Of a stretch of DNA of 64,000 nt, positions 12,433 to 22,091 are shown piece after piece. The stretch is taken from positions 1,706,501 through 1,770,500 of the forward strand of contig CAJHZI010000416.1 of the NCBI GenBank assembly GCA_905160935.1. Reading direction: 5' to 3'. The number at the start of each line of letters is the position of its first letter. Positions within the stretch are counted from its first letter, which is position 1. The notes below the pieces were generated by a model. The model ran no database searches, was not told the origin of the DNA, and saw only the letters and a program-made list of their open reading frames with translations. Origin of the DNA: Enchytraeus crypticus. Lineage: Eukaryota; Annelida; Clitellata; Enchytraeida; Enchytraeidae. The position numbers were made by a program, and so were the translations under genes.

Positions 12433-14097
12433 TCAGGCTTATTGTTACTTTGCAAAGATCTAATGCAGTCTGCTTCAGCAATTCTTTTAAGCAGCTAGTA
12501 GACCTCGAGTAGCCGGGCGGCGACTCATCATTTAGTGATAGAATCGTTTTATCGAACCCCGGGTTCTTTACAACCAGGGTAAAAAATAAGCACACAATAA
12601 TATTTTAGTGAATACTTTTAAATTCATAGGTGAATATTTTACAGGAAAATTATCAAAAGTTTTTATTTCATTCTATTCTTTATAATTAAAACGTATTTTT
12701 TCAGGTGAGTACAGACTAAGCTTTGGCGAAGAAGCGGCACTTGAAGTTAATGATGAATTCTACAATTGGTTGAAGGAGATCATTGCCTCGTATGAGACGT
12801 ATCGTCAAAGTCATCAGTCGGCTCAGAAACCGTTGACATTCGTCGAGTGGTATCAGCGTAAAAGGCTGGGTGGGCATTTCTTTCAACTCTTCCCCATCAT
12901 TCCTTTATTTATTGCCATGCAGCTTATCCTATTTATGAATTTTTGTTCATTTCAAAGTAGACCATTGAGAAATAAGTGATAGCAACGTAAACTAAATTAT
13001 CCCGTCCCGTCTATTATCACATTGGTATAGTCTATTAAGCAGAGGTTGAATCATTTTCATGGAATAAATTGCAAAAACTTCTCTGATGATATGGAGTGTG
13101 GAACTGGATGATGTCTACAGTATACTGTATATAAAATTGAGATGGTTTATATTCAAATTACAGTAATTCATAGAATAAAAGCAGTAACCTATATTGTATA
13201 TTAGAATTCAATATCAATGATATTAATTATCAATAATAGTAGAATTAAGCAATGTCTTTAAATTAGGCCTAAATTAAATGTAAGTTAATTTAACTGACAG
13301 AAAATTTTAAAGTTGAGTTTAATGTTAATCTTACAAAAATATTAATTATCATTTAAAATATTAATTATCGTTTAAAAGTGGTTATCGGATACTATGGAAT
13401 TGTTGGATTCACATTTGGATTCGTTTTACTAATTATCCAGCCATATTGCTTAAAATTATACTGTATGTTCAGTGTAATTAATGTTTATTACTTTAAAATA
13501 AAATAGCACTCAATTATAAATACATTAAATTATCTATAAAATCAATGATTGATTTATTAACTCACTGATTGATCTACTGACTTACTGATTGACCTATTCT
13601 CTCCATGATTGATCTAATGATTATTTATCTTTTGACTGAATGATCGATCTATTGACCCACTCATTGATATATTGATTAACTGATTGATTTATTCACTCAA
13701 TGTTCGATCTATTGACTCTTTTGACTCTTTTGACATTTGATCTATTGACTCCATGGTTGAAATATTATCTCTGTGATTGATCTATTGACTCACTGATTGA
13801 TCTACTGACTCACTGATTGATCTACTGACTCACTGATTGATCTACTGACCCACTGATTGATCTACTGACCCACTGATTCATCTACTGACCCACTGATTAA
13901 TCAATTGACTCACTGGTTGATCTATTGACTCACTGATTGATGCATGGTATCCAGAGAGTCGAGGAACTGTAGTAAGAAGAAGTCTGGACTATGACTATGA
14001 CAACACTCTCAGTAGTGTTCTACCTCCGTGGAGTGAGATCTGCAGGTTGCTCGGCAGAAGTGATTGCAGAAGATTCGTACGTCGCAGATCCAACTAA
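7286..14097 (+). CDS. Secreted prohormone-like protein, family unknown (proposed exons 7286-7520, 12705-12869, 13955-14097)
   Basis: I do not recognise this gene. The three-exon model gives about 180 aa. Residues 1-~26 are a clear signal peptide (hydrophobic LAACLLLVG core). An acidic, Lys/Arg-rich spacer follows, then an amphipathic stretch with FYNWLKEIIASYE and FVEWYQ, a basic RKR site, an RR site, and a C-terminal segment containing DYDYD, PPWSEICRLLGRSDCRRFV and a final RRRSN. Two cysteines (about 163 and 171) could close a 9-residue loop. The exon 1 to exon 2 phase (1) matches exactly, with good GT and AG sites. The exon 2 to 3 join is weaker: GTGGGC at 12870 or GTAAAA at 12858 both keep frame; without it, exon 2 runs on to a stop at 12977-12979. 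AATAAA signals at 14358 and 14383 support an end here. No C-terminal Gly for amidation is present. Function as a neuropeptide or peptide hormone is an inference from layout only. Confidence 0.5.
7755..8000 (+). mobile_element. Family-E repeat fragment with (AAT)n tail
   Basis: The segment with GCCTAGGCGCTCA, ATGCCCTTTGG, GTCGCCTTCTACGACA and ACACAACACGGGG repeats at 19860-19995, 32680-32820 and partly 34160-34215. It ends in an AAT-rich tract. Near 7933-7965 the tail of the family-F repeat (CCCCGGGTTCTTTACACC) has also been inserted or joined. Confidence 0.7.
8002..8152 (-). mobile_element. SINE-A, full length, with inverted 5' head
   Basis: On the minus strand: a head GTGGCGAAGTCGGTAAGAC (A-box-like), a B-box GGGTTCAAATCC at about 8075, then GTCACTGACATCGCTTTCGA, GTGAGGAAATTGACGTTAAC and a short tail. 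This is the usual tRNA-derived SINE order. The head is duplicated as an inverted copy (arms 8103-8122 and 8133-8152, loop of 10), the same structure as at 3328-3393. Confidence 0.8.
8440..8625. repeat. Degenerate ~16-18 bp tandem repeat (CTAGGGCTCAATGGCT)
   Basis: About ten imperfect copies of a CTAGGGCTCA-TGGCT unit, some with spacers. It lies in intron 1 of the prohormone-like gene. No coding or regulatory meaning is visible. Confidence 0.7.
9440..9592 (+). repeat. Family-F dispersed repeat
   Basis: This copy matches 12435-12592 closely: CTTTGCAAAGAT, GCTTCAGCAATTCTTTTAA, GACCTCGAGTAGCCGGGCGG, then a GC hairpin around CGGGTTCTTTACACCCGGGG and an A/T-rich end. Two good copies plus a tail at 7933-7965 show it is dispersed. 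Class unknown; a SINE or MITE are both possible. Confidence 0.75.
9614..9952 (+). pseudogene. LINE reverse transcriptase C-terminal relic
   Basis: One frame reads VPDTFSASYLSY, a stop, then AAAGSAAEAAANRKSLKYA, YIFLPIAFETLGPINSAVSD, FINELGRINSAISGDQREKA, FLWQRLSIAIQRFNAVCV. The order KY, IP.A.ETLG, F...LG, ...GD.RE..FL.QR.S.A.QR.N is typical of a C-terminal region found in invertebrate retroelement polyproteins; that attribution is from memory of the pattern. One in-frame stop and 5' truncation mark it as dead. An AT-rich tail follows to about 10060. Confidence 0.65.
10317..11070. mobile_element. Tc1/mariner-like MITE with ~190-bp inverted termini, nested in hAT-like element
   Basis: The left end CAGACTGGGGCAAAAAAATA matches the reverse complement of the right end, CAGACTCGGGCAAAAAATAA, and the match continues inwards for well over 120 bases with few differences. 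TA dinucleotides flank both ends, the target duplication of Tc1/mariner elements. Within the left half a second diverged copy of the arm (about 10505-10700) lies in tandem. No transposase is present, so it is non-autonomous. Confidence 0.8.
11060..11122. repeat. (TA)n microsatellite
   Basis: A TA tract starts at the right TA target site of the mariner-like element; target duplication and slippage may both have contributed. It includes the last bases of the element terminus. Confidence 0.8.
11165..11340 (+). pseudogene. RTE-like reverse transcriptase fragment
   Basis: One frame reads LQRIMDSLKDTVLKYGMKIN followed by IRETKVMRVF. This matches the pattern ...G.KIN..KTKVM.... found just after the catalytic core of many non-LTR reverse transcriptases, and is similar to antisense 17470-17720. 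It is short, has no flanking intact domain and lies within the hAT-like element. Confidence 0.6.
12355..12432. repeat. (AAT)n microsatellite
   Basis: An ATA/AAT trinucleotide tract between the hAT-like element and the second family-F copy. Long Ile/Leu homopolymer frames across it are artefacts. Confidence 0.9.
12435..12592 (+). repeat. Family-F dispersed repeat, second copy
   Basis: Close match to 9440-9592 including GACCTCGAGTAGCCGGGCGG and the CCCCGGGTTCTTTACAACC end. It ends about 110 bases before exon 2 of the prohormone-like gene. Confidence 0.75.
12705..12869 (+). CDS. Prohormone-like gene, exon 2
   Basis: The acceptor TTTTTTCAG at 12696-12704 supplies the two bases that complete the Gly codon begun in exon 1. 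The exon encodes EYRLSFGEEAALEVNDEF, then a helix-like NWLKEIIASYETYRQSH, then TFVEWYQRKRL. The end is uncertain: GTGGGC after 12869 gives a phase-1 donor and keeps the RKR site; GTAAAA after 12857 also works; if neither is used, translation ends at 12979 with a hydrophobic, probably spurious tail. Confidence 0.65.
13540..13948. repeat. ~20-bp minisatellite (TGATTGATCTACTGACTCAC) abutting a splice acceptor
   Basis: About twenty copies; the 3' half is nearly perfect and the 5' half degenerate. The array contains no AG on the plus strand across its regular part and is full of CTGAC-like branch-point words. It ends a few bases before the proposed acceptor at 13954. Confidence 0.85.
13955..14097 (+). 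CDS. Prohormone-like gene, candidate exon 3 (Cys-loop peptide)
   Basis: After GGTATCCAG at 13954 the frame reads SRGTVV, RR, SLDYDYDNTLSSVLPPWSE, then ICRLLGRSDCRRFV, RRR, SN and stop. The base composition is coding-like beside AT-rich flanks, and poly(A) signals follow within 300 bases. A different frame (13991-14302) is longer but shows no recognisable features. Transcript evidence is needed for the join to exon 2. Confidence 0.45.
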
Positions 14098-14357
14098 CGG
14101 TCTGGATCATATACATTGTCAACTGAGAGTCAGTATCATCTACATATTCAACGAAGAATCAATTACCCTGTCAACGAAGAAGAAGCAAAGCAATGATCAT
14201 ATTTTCTGGACGAGAATGAAAATAGATGTGATGGCCCATTATTCTGTTGATACATTTCGAATCAACTATAAATATATGAATGTAATTTTCGTCATAGTGT
14301 AATAATTTCTTGCCAAAATGTAGCTGTCAATTGGAATTACGTGGGATATACCTTATA

Positions 14358-14388
14358 AATAAAGGTAAAGTTAGTAGAGCAGAATAAA
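14358..14388 (+). terminator. Two AATAAA polyadenylation signals
   Basis: AATAAA occurs at 14358-14363 and 14383-14388, about 260-290 bases after the proposed stop of the prohormone-like gene. The spacing is normal for a short 3' UTR. In an AT-rich genome the hexamer alone is weak evidence. Confidence 0.4.
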
Positions 14389-14539
14389 TAAAATATTAAT
14401 TAAATAGAAATACATTCTAGATGAATAATCCACTTGAGATAATTCTGACTAACAATTGGAAGCGAAGTTGGACCCTAATTATTCCATTAATTGACTACTT
14501 GATAAAAAGAATGTCGACATTTTCACACGCTTGAACTTA

Positions 14540-14615
14540 GCAAGAGACGTCTCTGACATTACCTTAAGGCGAGGAACCTGAAGTTAAATTGTCATTGATA
14601 GATAGATTTATTGAT
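14540..14615 (+). mobile_element. SINE-C tail fragment
   Basis: GACGTCTCTGACATTACCTT, AAGGCGAGGAACCTG and TTAAATTGTCATTGATAGA align with the tail at 21285-21365 and, reversed, 21675-21740. The tRNA head is missing. Confidence 0.65.
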
Positions 14616-16079
14616 AGAAATTTATTTCAGTGCCTTTTTATCCGATGAAATGTAATGGAATTCATTGAAATTGGACTAATGTAGAAATTTCACTGGAACT
14701 TTTTGCAGCTTTTCTTAGTAATTTGATTTTCGGTATAAAACTATACTAACAAGTTTAATCATAGTTAAAGTTCCGAGTTATACATAGATCTATACTGTGT
14801 ATAGTCGGTATACATCTTGGATTATTTATTTATTTATTTATTTATTTAAGCAATTTGCGTATTTATTTGATATTGATAGCAGAATGAACTATTTTATTTA
14901 TATGATACTAGAATGAAGTTGCATGATTTAATTTTAAAGAAAGAAATTAATTGAAATAAAAAGCAAAATTAAATAATTGATTTGATTCTTAAATTTTAAA
15001 TGAATCTTATGGGTATATTTAATATAATACAATTCAAAGACTCTACAATTTTTTATGATAGATGCACTATTCTTTGGATTATTTAATTGTAAAATCTCCA
15101 ATAGTTCCGCCACGTGATAAATTATGGTGCCTGTTCATAAAGGCTGTGTCCCATGCTCACTTCCCATCCAGTCACACTGCAGTAGAATTCCACGTAAAAG
15201 TGAGACGATTCATTGTCAAGATTGATCGATATAGCCAATAGGAAATAAGTAAATAGCCACTAAAAGTTGAAGGTCGGACGCAGTTTGTAGATAAACAAAT
15301 TCTGCTTTTACATTATGGAGCCTAGCAGTTTGAAAAGTGCAAAATAATCGTTTTCAAGCGGTTTCTTTTTATTAGAAGATAGGAAATAGTAAAATTCTTT
15401 GCAGTAGTATATAATCATCAGCTTCTACTGGGTAACTGCAAATATGAAAGGTTTAAAATATAAATGTCAATTTAAGGAACATTTGATAATTTTTATTGTG
15501 TTGATCATTATATTCAACTCATTGTTTTGAAACAAACGAATATCAGCTGCAGCGTCGTCACGTGAACGGTGGCTTAATGACTTTTACGCAAAATTAAGTC
15601 AGTCATGACATAATGACTTTTACGTAGAATTAAGTCAGTGACTGACATACGACTCATATTCCGTCTCAAAAAAATATGCTGATTCTAAATTTCTTGGGAA
15701 AATTAATGTCGTAGTCGACATGTATTTATTCATTTATTTTCAAACAATACGACTCTGAATGAAGTGTGAGCTAATGATGAAACATAACGAGAAGATTTGA
15801 TCTGCATTTTACTTTTTGAACAAAACGAAATAAATAATATTTTAATCCATTAGTAATTTATAATCCTACAGTTTGAGAAAGTTTACCCTCACAGGCCTTT
15901 GGTGAAACCTTTCGTTTTAACAAACTGTTGCAGAATGCGTCAAGTATTGAGTCGTTTTATTAACAGTCATTATCGTTCTCCTTGGTGCTAGTTCAAAACA
16001 CTTCCTGACAAGAATTACTACATACACATACACGCGCACGCACACATACAGAAACAATAGTGACGTACATGATCAAGAG

Positions 16080-16103
16080 TAATATATATATATATATACA
16101 TAC

Positions 16104-16156
<53 letters not shown>

Positions 16157-16206
16157 GGTCTATATATATATATAATGTATATATATATACATGTATATAT
16201 ACAATG

Positions 16207-16262
<56 letters not shown>
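16080..16262. repeat. (TA)n / TATACA microsatellite
   Basis: Long TA tract with scattered CATA interruptions. Tyr/Ile-rich frames on both strands (about 80 codons) are low-complexity artefacts. Confidence 0.9.
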
Positions 16263-16264
<2 letters not shown>

Positions 16265-16272
16265 TGCAATTA

Positions 16273-16600
16273 CTAATGCTAACTATTAATTATTAATTAA
16301 CCATCAATTTATTCATCATGCTAATTATTAATTAACCATCAATTTATTCATCATGCTAATTATTAATTAACCATCAATTTATTCATCATGCTAATTATTA
16401 ATTAACCATCAATTTATTCATCATGCTAATTATTAATTAACCATCAATTTATTCATCATGCTAATTATTAATTAACCATCAATTTATTCATCATGCTAAT
16501 TATTAATTAACCATCAATTTATTCATCATGCTAATTATTAATTAACCATCAATTTATTCATCTTGCTAATTATTATTTAACCATCAATTTTTCATACAGA
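16273..16600. repeat. 35-bp minisatellite, about nine copies
   Basis: The unit contains CTAATTATTAATTAACCATC followed by AATTTATTCATCATG. Seven or eight copies are essentially identical; the first and last are degenerate, as expected of an array homogenised from the centre. There are no unique spacers, so it is not a CRISPR-like structure. Confidence 0.95.
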
Positions 16601-17469
16601 TATTGCAAATCTATAAATGAGTTCGATACAGAATTAGCTGCATGGCTTAATAGTAATATGAAAACATAGAATTATACATGTAGATATTTTGCTAATATCG
16701 TAATGGCAAATCCTATGAGTGCAACGTATGACTAATTTCTATGATGTAATAGGCCTACTAAAAATGAGAAAGTTGTAATGCTGAAAGCTCTTTGTAAATA
16801 CGCAACTAATAAACCCCTATAGCCGGGCTGATATGCTTGTATGACATAACCAAAGCCATTCTATTGGTCAAGAATGTTTAAAGTGCAGTATTCTCAAAAA
16901 GGAATATTTACAGATTTTCCTCTACTATATTCTGATTTAACCTGTATAGCGCAATGAGCTTAGTGGTATAGCATTGTAAAAAACCAGGAAGAAAATTCTC
17001 AGGTCTTATTGCAGTGATGGTAGTCACGATTTATTTTGAAAACTATAATGAACAGTGCACATTCTCTATGTGAGCGATGTTATTGTTGTCTAAAACTTTT
17101 AAATGAGATAATTCTAAATTTAATTAATATATTTATGTTTATAGGGTATGTTCATGTAAGTCAAATTAGTTTGGATTACAGTTACATGTAAGTAGGTCAG
17201 TAAGCATTGCTGGAAAAGTCTGCCAGGTTAGATTCTCTTATTTATTTAGCGTAAAACTAGGCCTAATTCATGAGTCTGCAAATGTACGCAAATAGTTTTA
17301 TATTTATCCATACAGACCTACTGATATTGTAATATTCGCGGTTAAAGTCGATTTTTTAAATGTAAGTAGTGATTTTGATATCAATTACACCGTGGATATT
17401 TAGCATACGTTATCTTCGTGGATTTCTAAAAAAAACTTTGTATTCATAATTCTTTTCTCCTACTGAAGG

Positions 17470-17720
17470 CCTCTTTTGCTTGAACAATTCTACATTTTAT
17501 TTCCGTTTCACATTTCCCATCTTCTCCTATCGTGTGTCATAACTTATAGTACCTCTATGTCTATAATGACTCGTCCTCCTTTTCTAGACACTCGCATCAC
17601 TTTAATTTTCTTTATATTACTTTTCATTCCAACCTTTAATGCACAATTTGCTAGTAGTCATACATTGATCATTGACAAATTTTGCATATTTTATATAGTT
17701 TATCTTCCATTTGTATAGTT
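17470..17720 (-). pseudogene. RTE-like reverse transcriptase fragment, antisense
   Basis: On the minus strand one frame reads CALKVGMKSNIKKIKVMRVS then RKGGRVIIDIE, matching the G.K.N..K.KVM..SR.G pattern of the LINE family seen at 58130-58830. Stops interrupt the upstream part. The plus-strand frame over the same bases is an antisense shadow. Confidence 0.65.
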
Positions 17721-18660
17721 CCTTTTTAATGTTATTATTAACGTTATTTTCTTTTTTAATTGTTTCCATCATCATTGCTTCTGCATAAATGTTAAAATTT
17801 AATAAGAGTGGTCACATGCAACAGCCTTTTAATACTCCCGTCCTATTCTTCCTTCTTTGGATTACTTCTGTTGAACTTTGATAATGGCCTTTTGGGTCAT
17901 ATAAAGTAAGGATTCATAATAAATTTTCTATCCAGTTTTCTTTATTAATTATTAAGGTAAAATAAAGTTGGTTAATTAATTAATTAGAGCTCTGACCAGT
18001 GTCCTTAATTCACAAGGGGCCTATTGCAGGTTAATGCTTGAACACAGTTTTCTTCATTCTTTTTTCTTTTTGTAATTTTGGAATTAACATCCTTAAATTT
18101 TGCCTACTTCTTAGTTGTGCTCAATGGGTTAGCTTCGGCGGAGTAAAAATGAAGGACGATTGCACTATATAATTTAATTATGTTGTAGATGGCACTTCGA
18201 TCTAGGCTAATTAATCGAGTGCTGTCTGCACAGAACGATTCTCTATCACGCTGTGACTCACACAGAACAGTGAAAACATGAAAATTACGTACAACTGGAC
18301 AAAATTATTGCAGTAAACCCTTTTCATTTAGTTCCTCATGCGTAGAATTGCTCCGGATTTAAATGTCACACCATTTAATTAAAAAAAATTTTATCTTTGT
18401 GGCAGATCTTGAGAGGTTTCTAGGGGTAGCTCGAGGGGTCTAGAGCGATACTCTTAATTCCGTGCTCAGTCCTCAGCCTTCAGCCCCTTGTCTCTAGAAA
18501 TATTAAAAGGGTTAGAATCAAGCCCCCACCCCCAATATAGCCCCTCATTAGTCCCCAAAATTTCATGACCTCTATAGACTGTGCTTTTGGGTTTTGTTCT
18601 GCTTCATTGCTCTAGATGTTATCTTTTTTTTATAACACGACAGTAGCACTGCTGTACGGG

Positions 18661-18900
18661 TTAAAAAGTAAACACGCACTACAGTGAAATGATCAACTAT
18701 GGTGATATCTATCACTTTTAATACCACAAGTTTAAGCCCTTAGGCAATTTTGTCCATTTTCCGTATAACCAGTCTAGTATATGTTTGAGATTTTACTAAA
18801 GATCAGCGCGGCTGAGATTTTAACCCATGAGGGTTCAATTCACCTAAGGATCAGTCATTTAAAACTTCATGACGCTACCCCTACGCTATTAGGACATTCT
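18661..18900 (-). mobile_element. SINE-B, full length
   Basis: Reverse complement of the copy at 54140-54382. On the minus strand: A-box-like TAGCGTAGGGGTAGCGTCAT, decayed B box (GGGTTAAAATCTCAGCCGCG), then a unique ~130-base body ending GTGCGTGTTTACTTTTT. The tRNA-like head and T-run end fit a SINE. Confidence 0.8.
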
Positions 18901-19016
18901 AGTGCTTTGAATGAGTCTTAAACAAGCTGTATCTTATCTTGTAATTTGCTTTCTGTCTCAAAACTGTTATGTTACATTATGTTATATTTTTGCTAATGAA
19001 TCCTACGCTCTTCATT

Positions 19017-19064
19017 ACTCATAGTCGCAAGATGGCGAGCCAGCCCGCCATCTTGCGAATGAGT
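19017..19064. repeat. Fold-back hairpin with AAGATGGCG stems
   Basis: Arms TCGCAAGATGGCG (19025-19037) and CGCCATCTTGCGA (19046-19058) are exact inverted copies around an 8-base loop, with a second stem ACTCAT/ATGAGT outside. It stands alone in AT-rich sequence and no element was recognised around it. Confidence 0.85.
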
Positions 19065-19764
19065 CAGTAAATATTGTTATTATACATTTATTTCTTTAAA
19101 ACTTTAATTTAAGTAAAGGTCGTATATTAAATGTATACGATTAATAGAAATACACGTTTTGAGTCATTACTTTGTCTAAAATCATGGAGATTAAAATGTT
19201 TAATTATATATGAGAAATTATAGCAATTAAAATATTATCACATTTAACCTACCATTCTTTGCGTAATAAATTTTTCCATATCAAAACTTCATTTGGCGGT
19301 TTGATATATCACAAGGATAATGTCAGAGACTAAATATTTGGGGGCCGTGTCATATAACTTGACACGGTTATATATTATAAGTAAACTTACGATTTCTAAT
19401 TTTGAAAGAATATTCTAACCCCGGTTTAGTATAGAACCTCTGCTGTGATAAAAAAGATACAAGCAATTCGTGTTTACATTACTAGTTAAAATAGTTATAA
19501 TTATTATGATTAGCTATAACAGTTATAATATTATATAATAAACATTCATTCTTCTCTCCACCCTTTCCACACTCACGGGCTTACGCGCGGGCCCAACCCC
19601 TCCTCAACGTCTTTATGAGGCGATCCCTGTGACCAGCCGGCCACCATACTGTACGAGGGCACCTGAGAGCTTTGTACAGAAGGCTTCACATATTATTGTC
19701 TCACGTGTACGACTGTTTTTTCGATTAGTTTGTTTCATTTAAAAATAAAATAAAATGCATAATA

Positions 19765-20072
19765 ATCATCATCATCATCTTCCCTTAAATCTCACTTTAA
19801 CCAGGGTCGGGATACGAATAGACTTTCTGTTATGCGTTCGTTTAAGTTTTGTGGCAATTAATGGAGCCTAGGCGCTCACCAACAGAATGCCCTTTCTGAC
19901 GTTGGTATGAATCTTAGTGCTTTAGTCGCCTTCTACGACACGTGCATTCAACGGTTGGTCTAATTCTTCAAACGACCCGGACACAACACGGGGAACCCGG
20001 ACACAACACGGGGAAATAATAATAATAATAATTATTATTATTATAATAATAACAAGAACATCAATAATAGTA

Positions 20073-20105
<33 letters not shown>

Positions 20106-20240
20106 ATAGTATATTGTTATTATTCTTCTTCTTATTATTACTAAATAGTATATTGTTATATACTTATTATTACTAAATAGTATATTGTTATTATTATTAT
20201 TCTTATTATTACTATTATATTATTACTAAAAATGTGAAAC
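19765..20240 (+). mobile_element. Family-E repeat, near full length, with AAT-rich tail
   Basis: Starts after (CAT)n with CTTCCCTTAAATCTCACTTT, AACCAGGGTCGGGATACGAA, then GTTTAAGTTTTGTGGC, AGCCTAGGCGCTCACCAAC, GTCGCCTTCTACGACACGTG and ACCCGGACACAACACGGGG (doubled), ending in AAT repeats to about 20240. Other copies: 32575-32820, 34070-34215, 34790-34870. A CAT microsatellite head and AAT tail recur, so they belong to the element. No coding capacity is seen. Confidence 0.75.
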
Positions 20241-20507
20241 AGTTTTAAAATGTTTACAGTTAAACTTATGTAGCGTTAGTTTACGAAGTCTTATAGCTGT
20301 ACAAAAGCGTCACATACCTCTACTTCGTTTGACTGCTGTGCGAATTTATTGGATTATAAGAAGTTCTCCAGAAGAGTTGCTATGAAGTGTATCATAGGAA
20401 GTGTTACGCCGTCCACTTCGATATTTAAATCTGAAATATCCCGTGATCGTCATTTGAATTATGGTTAAATCAGCAGGCCCGAATTAACAAGGGCTGTAGC
20501 CACCGGC

Positions 20508-20575
20508 CCAGCCTCTGAAGCGCCATCACTGACATATCGAGTGAGGAAAGTGACGTTAACCTTAGCTTTTTTAAA
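20508..20575 (+). mobile_element. SINE-A tail fragment
   Basis: CCATCACTGACATATCGAGT, GAGGAAAGTGACGTTAACCT and TAGCTTTTTT match the 3' part of SINE-A. The tRNA-like head has been replaced by unrelated sequence. Confidence 0.75.
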
Positions 20576-20814
20576 GCGGTCTCGCCCTTATCCTTATATT
20601 AGCAAAAAAATTCGATATCCCTTGGTCTTTTCATATTTTTTGGAATTCATCTATTTAATTTTGTAATTTTTTATTTAATGTTTCTGTACAACGCATATTA
20701 TTGCAAAGTTGTTGCTACAGTGGACCTATAGGCATTTAATACTTATAACAAACATTGATATTATCCAACTCCGAGAAATACTCAGCTCTCTGCCCCTTAT
20801 ACCGGCCCTGAAGA

Positions 20815-21045
20815 GCAGCAGTAAAACGAGAAAGATTAAGAGCAGTAAAACCAGAGAGATTAAGAGCAGTAAAACCAGATAGATTAAGAGCAGTAAAACC
20901 AGATAGATTAAGAGCAATAAAACCAGGAAGATTAAGAGCAGTAAAACCAGAGAGATTAAGAGCAGTAAAACAAGGAAGATTAAGAGCAGTCAAACCAGGG
21001 AGATTACGAGCAGTAAAACCAGAGAGATTAAGAGCAGTTCTTTGT
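20815..21045. repeat. 24-bp minisatellite (AGATTAAGAGCAGTAAAACC)
   Basis: Nine to ten imperfect copies. The unit is a multiple of three, so the minus strand stays open and appears to encode an LNLSGFTA octapeptide repeat; no start context, splice sites or flanking coding sequence support a gene. Confidence 0.9.
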
Positions 21046-21284
21046 AACAGCGAGCAGAATCTAGAACCTCTGTTAGAATATCCGGTTTTAACTTGAGAGT
21101 CTTCCACATAGTCACTTTATTTTCCTACACCATGATAAAATTCAAAAAAACGTTGAAAACACATGGAAAGTGGCATGTCTGAGAACTCTCAATATCTCAA
21201 CTCTAGCTTAAATTTTTTGGGAATTCCCATTCTGTAAAGCAGACAACATCAACGATATTCGATTCCTAGCTCAGTCCAATGTGA

Positions 21285-21365
21285 AGTCGACCGCTAAACC
21301 GTTAACGTCCCTGACACTGCCTTATGGCGAGGGACCGGACATTAAATTCTTATTGATTGATAGAT
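21285..21365 (+). mobile_element. SINE-C tail fragment
   Basis: CCTGACACTGCCTTATGGCG, AGGGACCGGACATTAAATTC and TTATTGATTGATAGATTAAT match, inverted, the copy at 21675-21812. It lies about 170 bases upstream of the Dok start codon. Confidence 0.7.
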
Positions 21366-21537
21366 TAATTTAGAATTTGATTTGGAAAACTTATTGCGGT
21401 AGAAGAGCTTCATTGAATCTATAGAGAACCGAAAATGAAGGAAAATCCAATACCGGTTAAATTCATTTGATACTTTGCACCGATAGAAAACGTAAGTATA
21501 AAATTGTCATGTTATTTTGAACAGATAGTTTATCAGA

Positions 21538-21600
21538 ATGGCTGCAACATCTGATGTTCTGAAGCAAGGCTATGTTAAATTACAGAGTAAGAAGCTGGGT
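21538..21600 (+). CDS. Dok exon 1
   Basis: Encodes the first 21 residues, [20 protein letters not shown] plus G, up to a strong GTAAGT donor. KQGYVK and KLG are the start of the PH domain, and this ATG lies at the same place as in Dok4/5/6 proteins. Confidence 0.92.
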
Positions 21601-21894
21601 GTAAGTATTCTAAATCTTCTGTAGCCGGCGTTAACGTTATACTAACAGGCCTATACTTTTCTCTCTCGAAATGTTATCAATCAACCAATCAATAAGAATT
21701 TCACGTCCGGTTCCTCGCCATAAGGCAATTTCAGGGCCGAGGATTCGAATCCCGCACAGACAGATCCGTAGTCGAACTAGTACTGACGTTCCCACTGGCT
21801 CTGTCTGTTAGACTCTGGTTAAGCTTACATTGTATGGATTCATGTCCAAGGCTTACAAGTTTTCCCAAATAGAGCAGAACTGTCATATATACTG

Positions 21895-21935
<41 letters not shown>

Positions 21936-21984
21936 TCGCCTGTATGTATATACAGTAACGTACCTAACGGTATATACACGTAGG

Positions 21985-22039
<55 letters not shown>

Positions 22040-22048
22040 TTATATATG

Positions 22049-22091
<43 letters not shown>

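Larger units (their letters stand above)
14400..21530. other. Gene desert between the prohormone-like gene and Dok
   Basis: I see no exon here. Contents: a SINE-C tail (14540-14615), a (TTTA)n tract near 14820, TA microsatellites (16080-16262), a 35-bp minisatellite (16273-16600), an antisense LINE fragment (17470-17720), a minus-strand SINE-B (18661-18900), a fold-back (19017-19064), a family-E repeat (19765-20025) running into AAT-rich sequence (to 20240), a SINE-A tail (20508-20575), a 24-bp minisatellite (20815-21045) and a second SINE-C tail (21285-21365). Confidence 0.6.

Noticed and set aside
12046-12498. 150-codon frame with Asn/Arg/Thr/Glu repeats, then poly-Ile
   Set aside because: It is the CGAACC subterminal array of the hAT-like element running into an AAT microsatellite.
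13991-14302. 103-codon frame over the same bases as proposed exon 3
   Set aside because: It has no signal or motif and ends in AT-rich sequence; the other frame carries basic sites, a cysteine pair and a stop followed by poly(A) signals.
16018-16296. Tyr/Ile frames on both strands (also 23470-23760 and 59536-59805)
   Set aside because: Translations of TA microsatellites.
20736-21107. 123-codon minus-strand frame with LNLSGFTA repeats
   Set aside because: Comes from a 24-bp minisatellite whose unit is a multiple of three.
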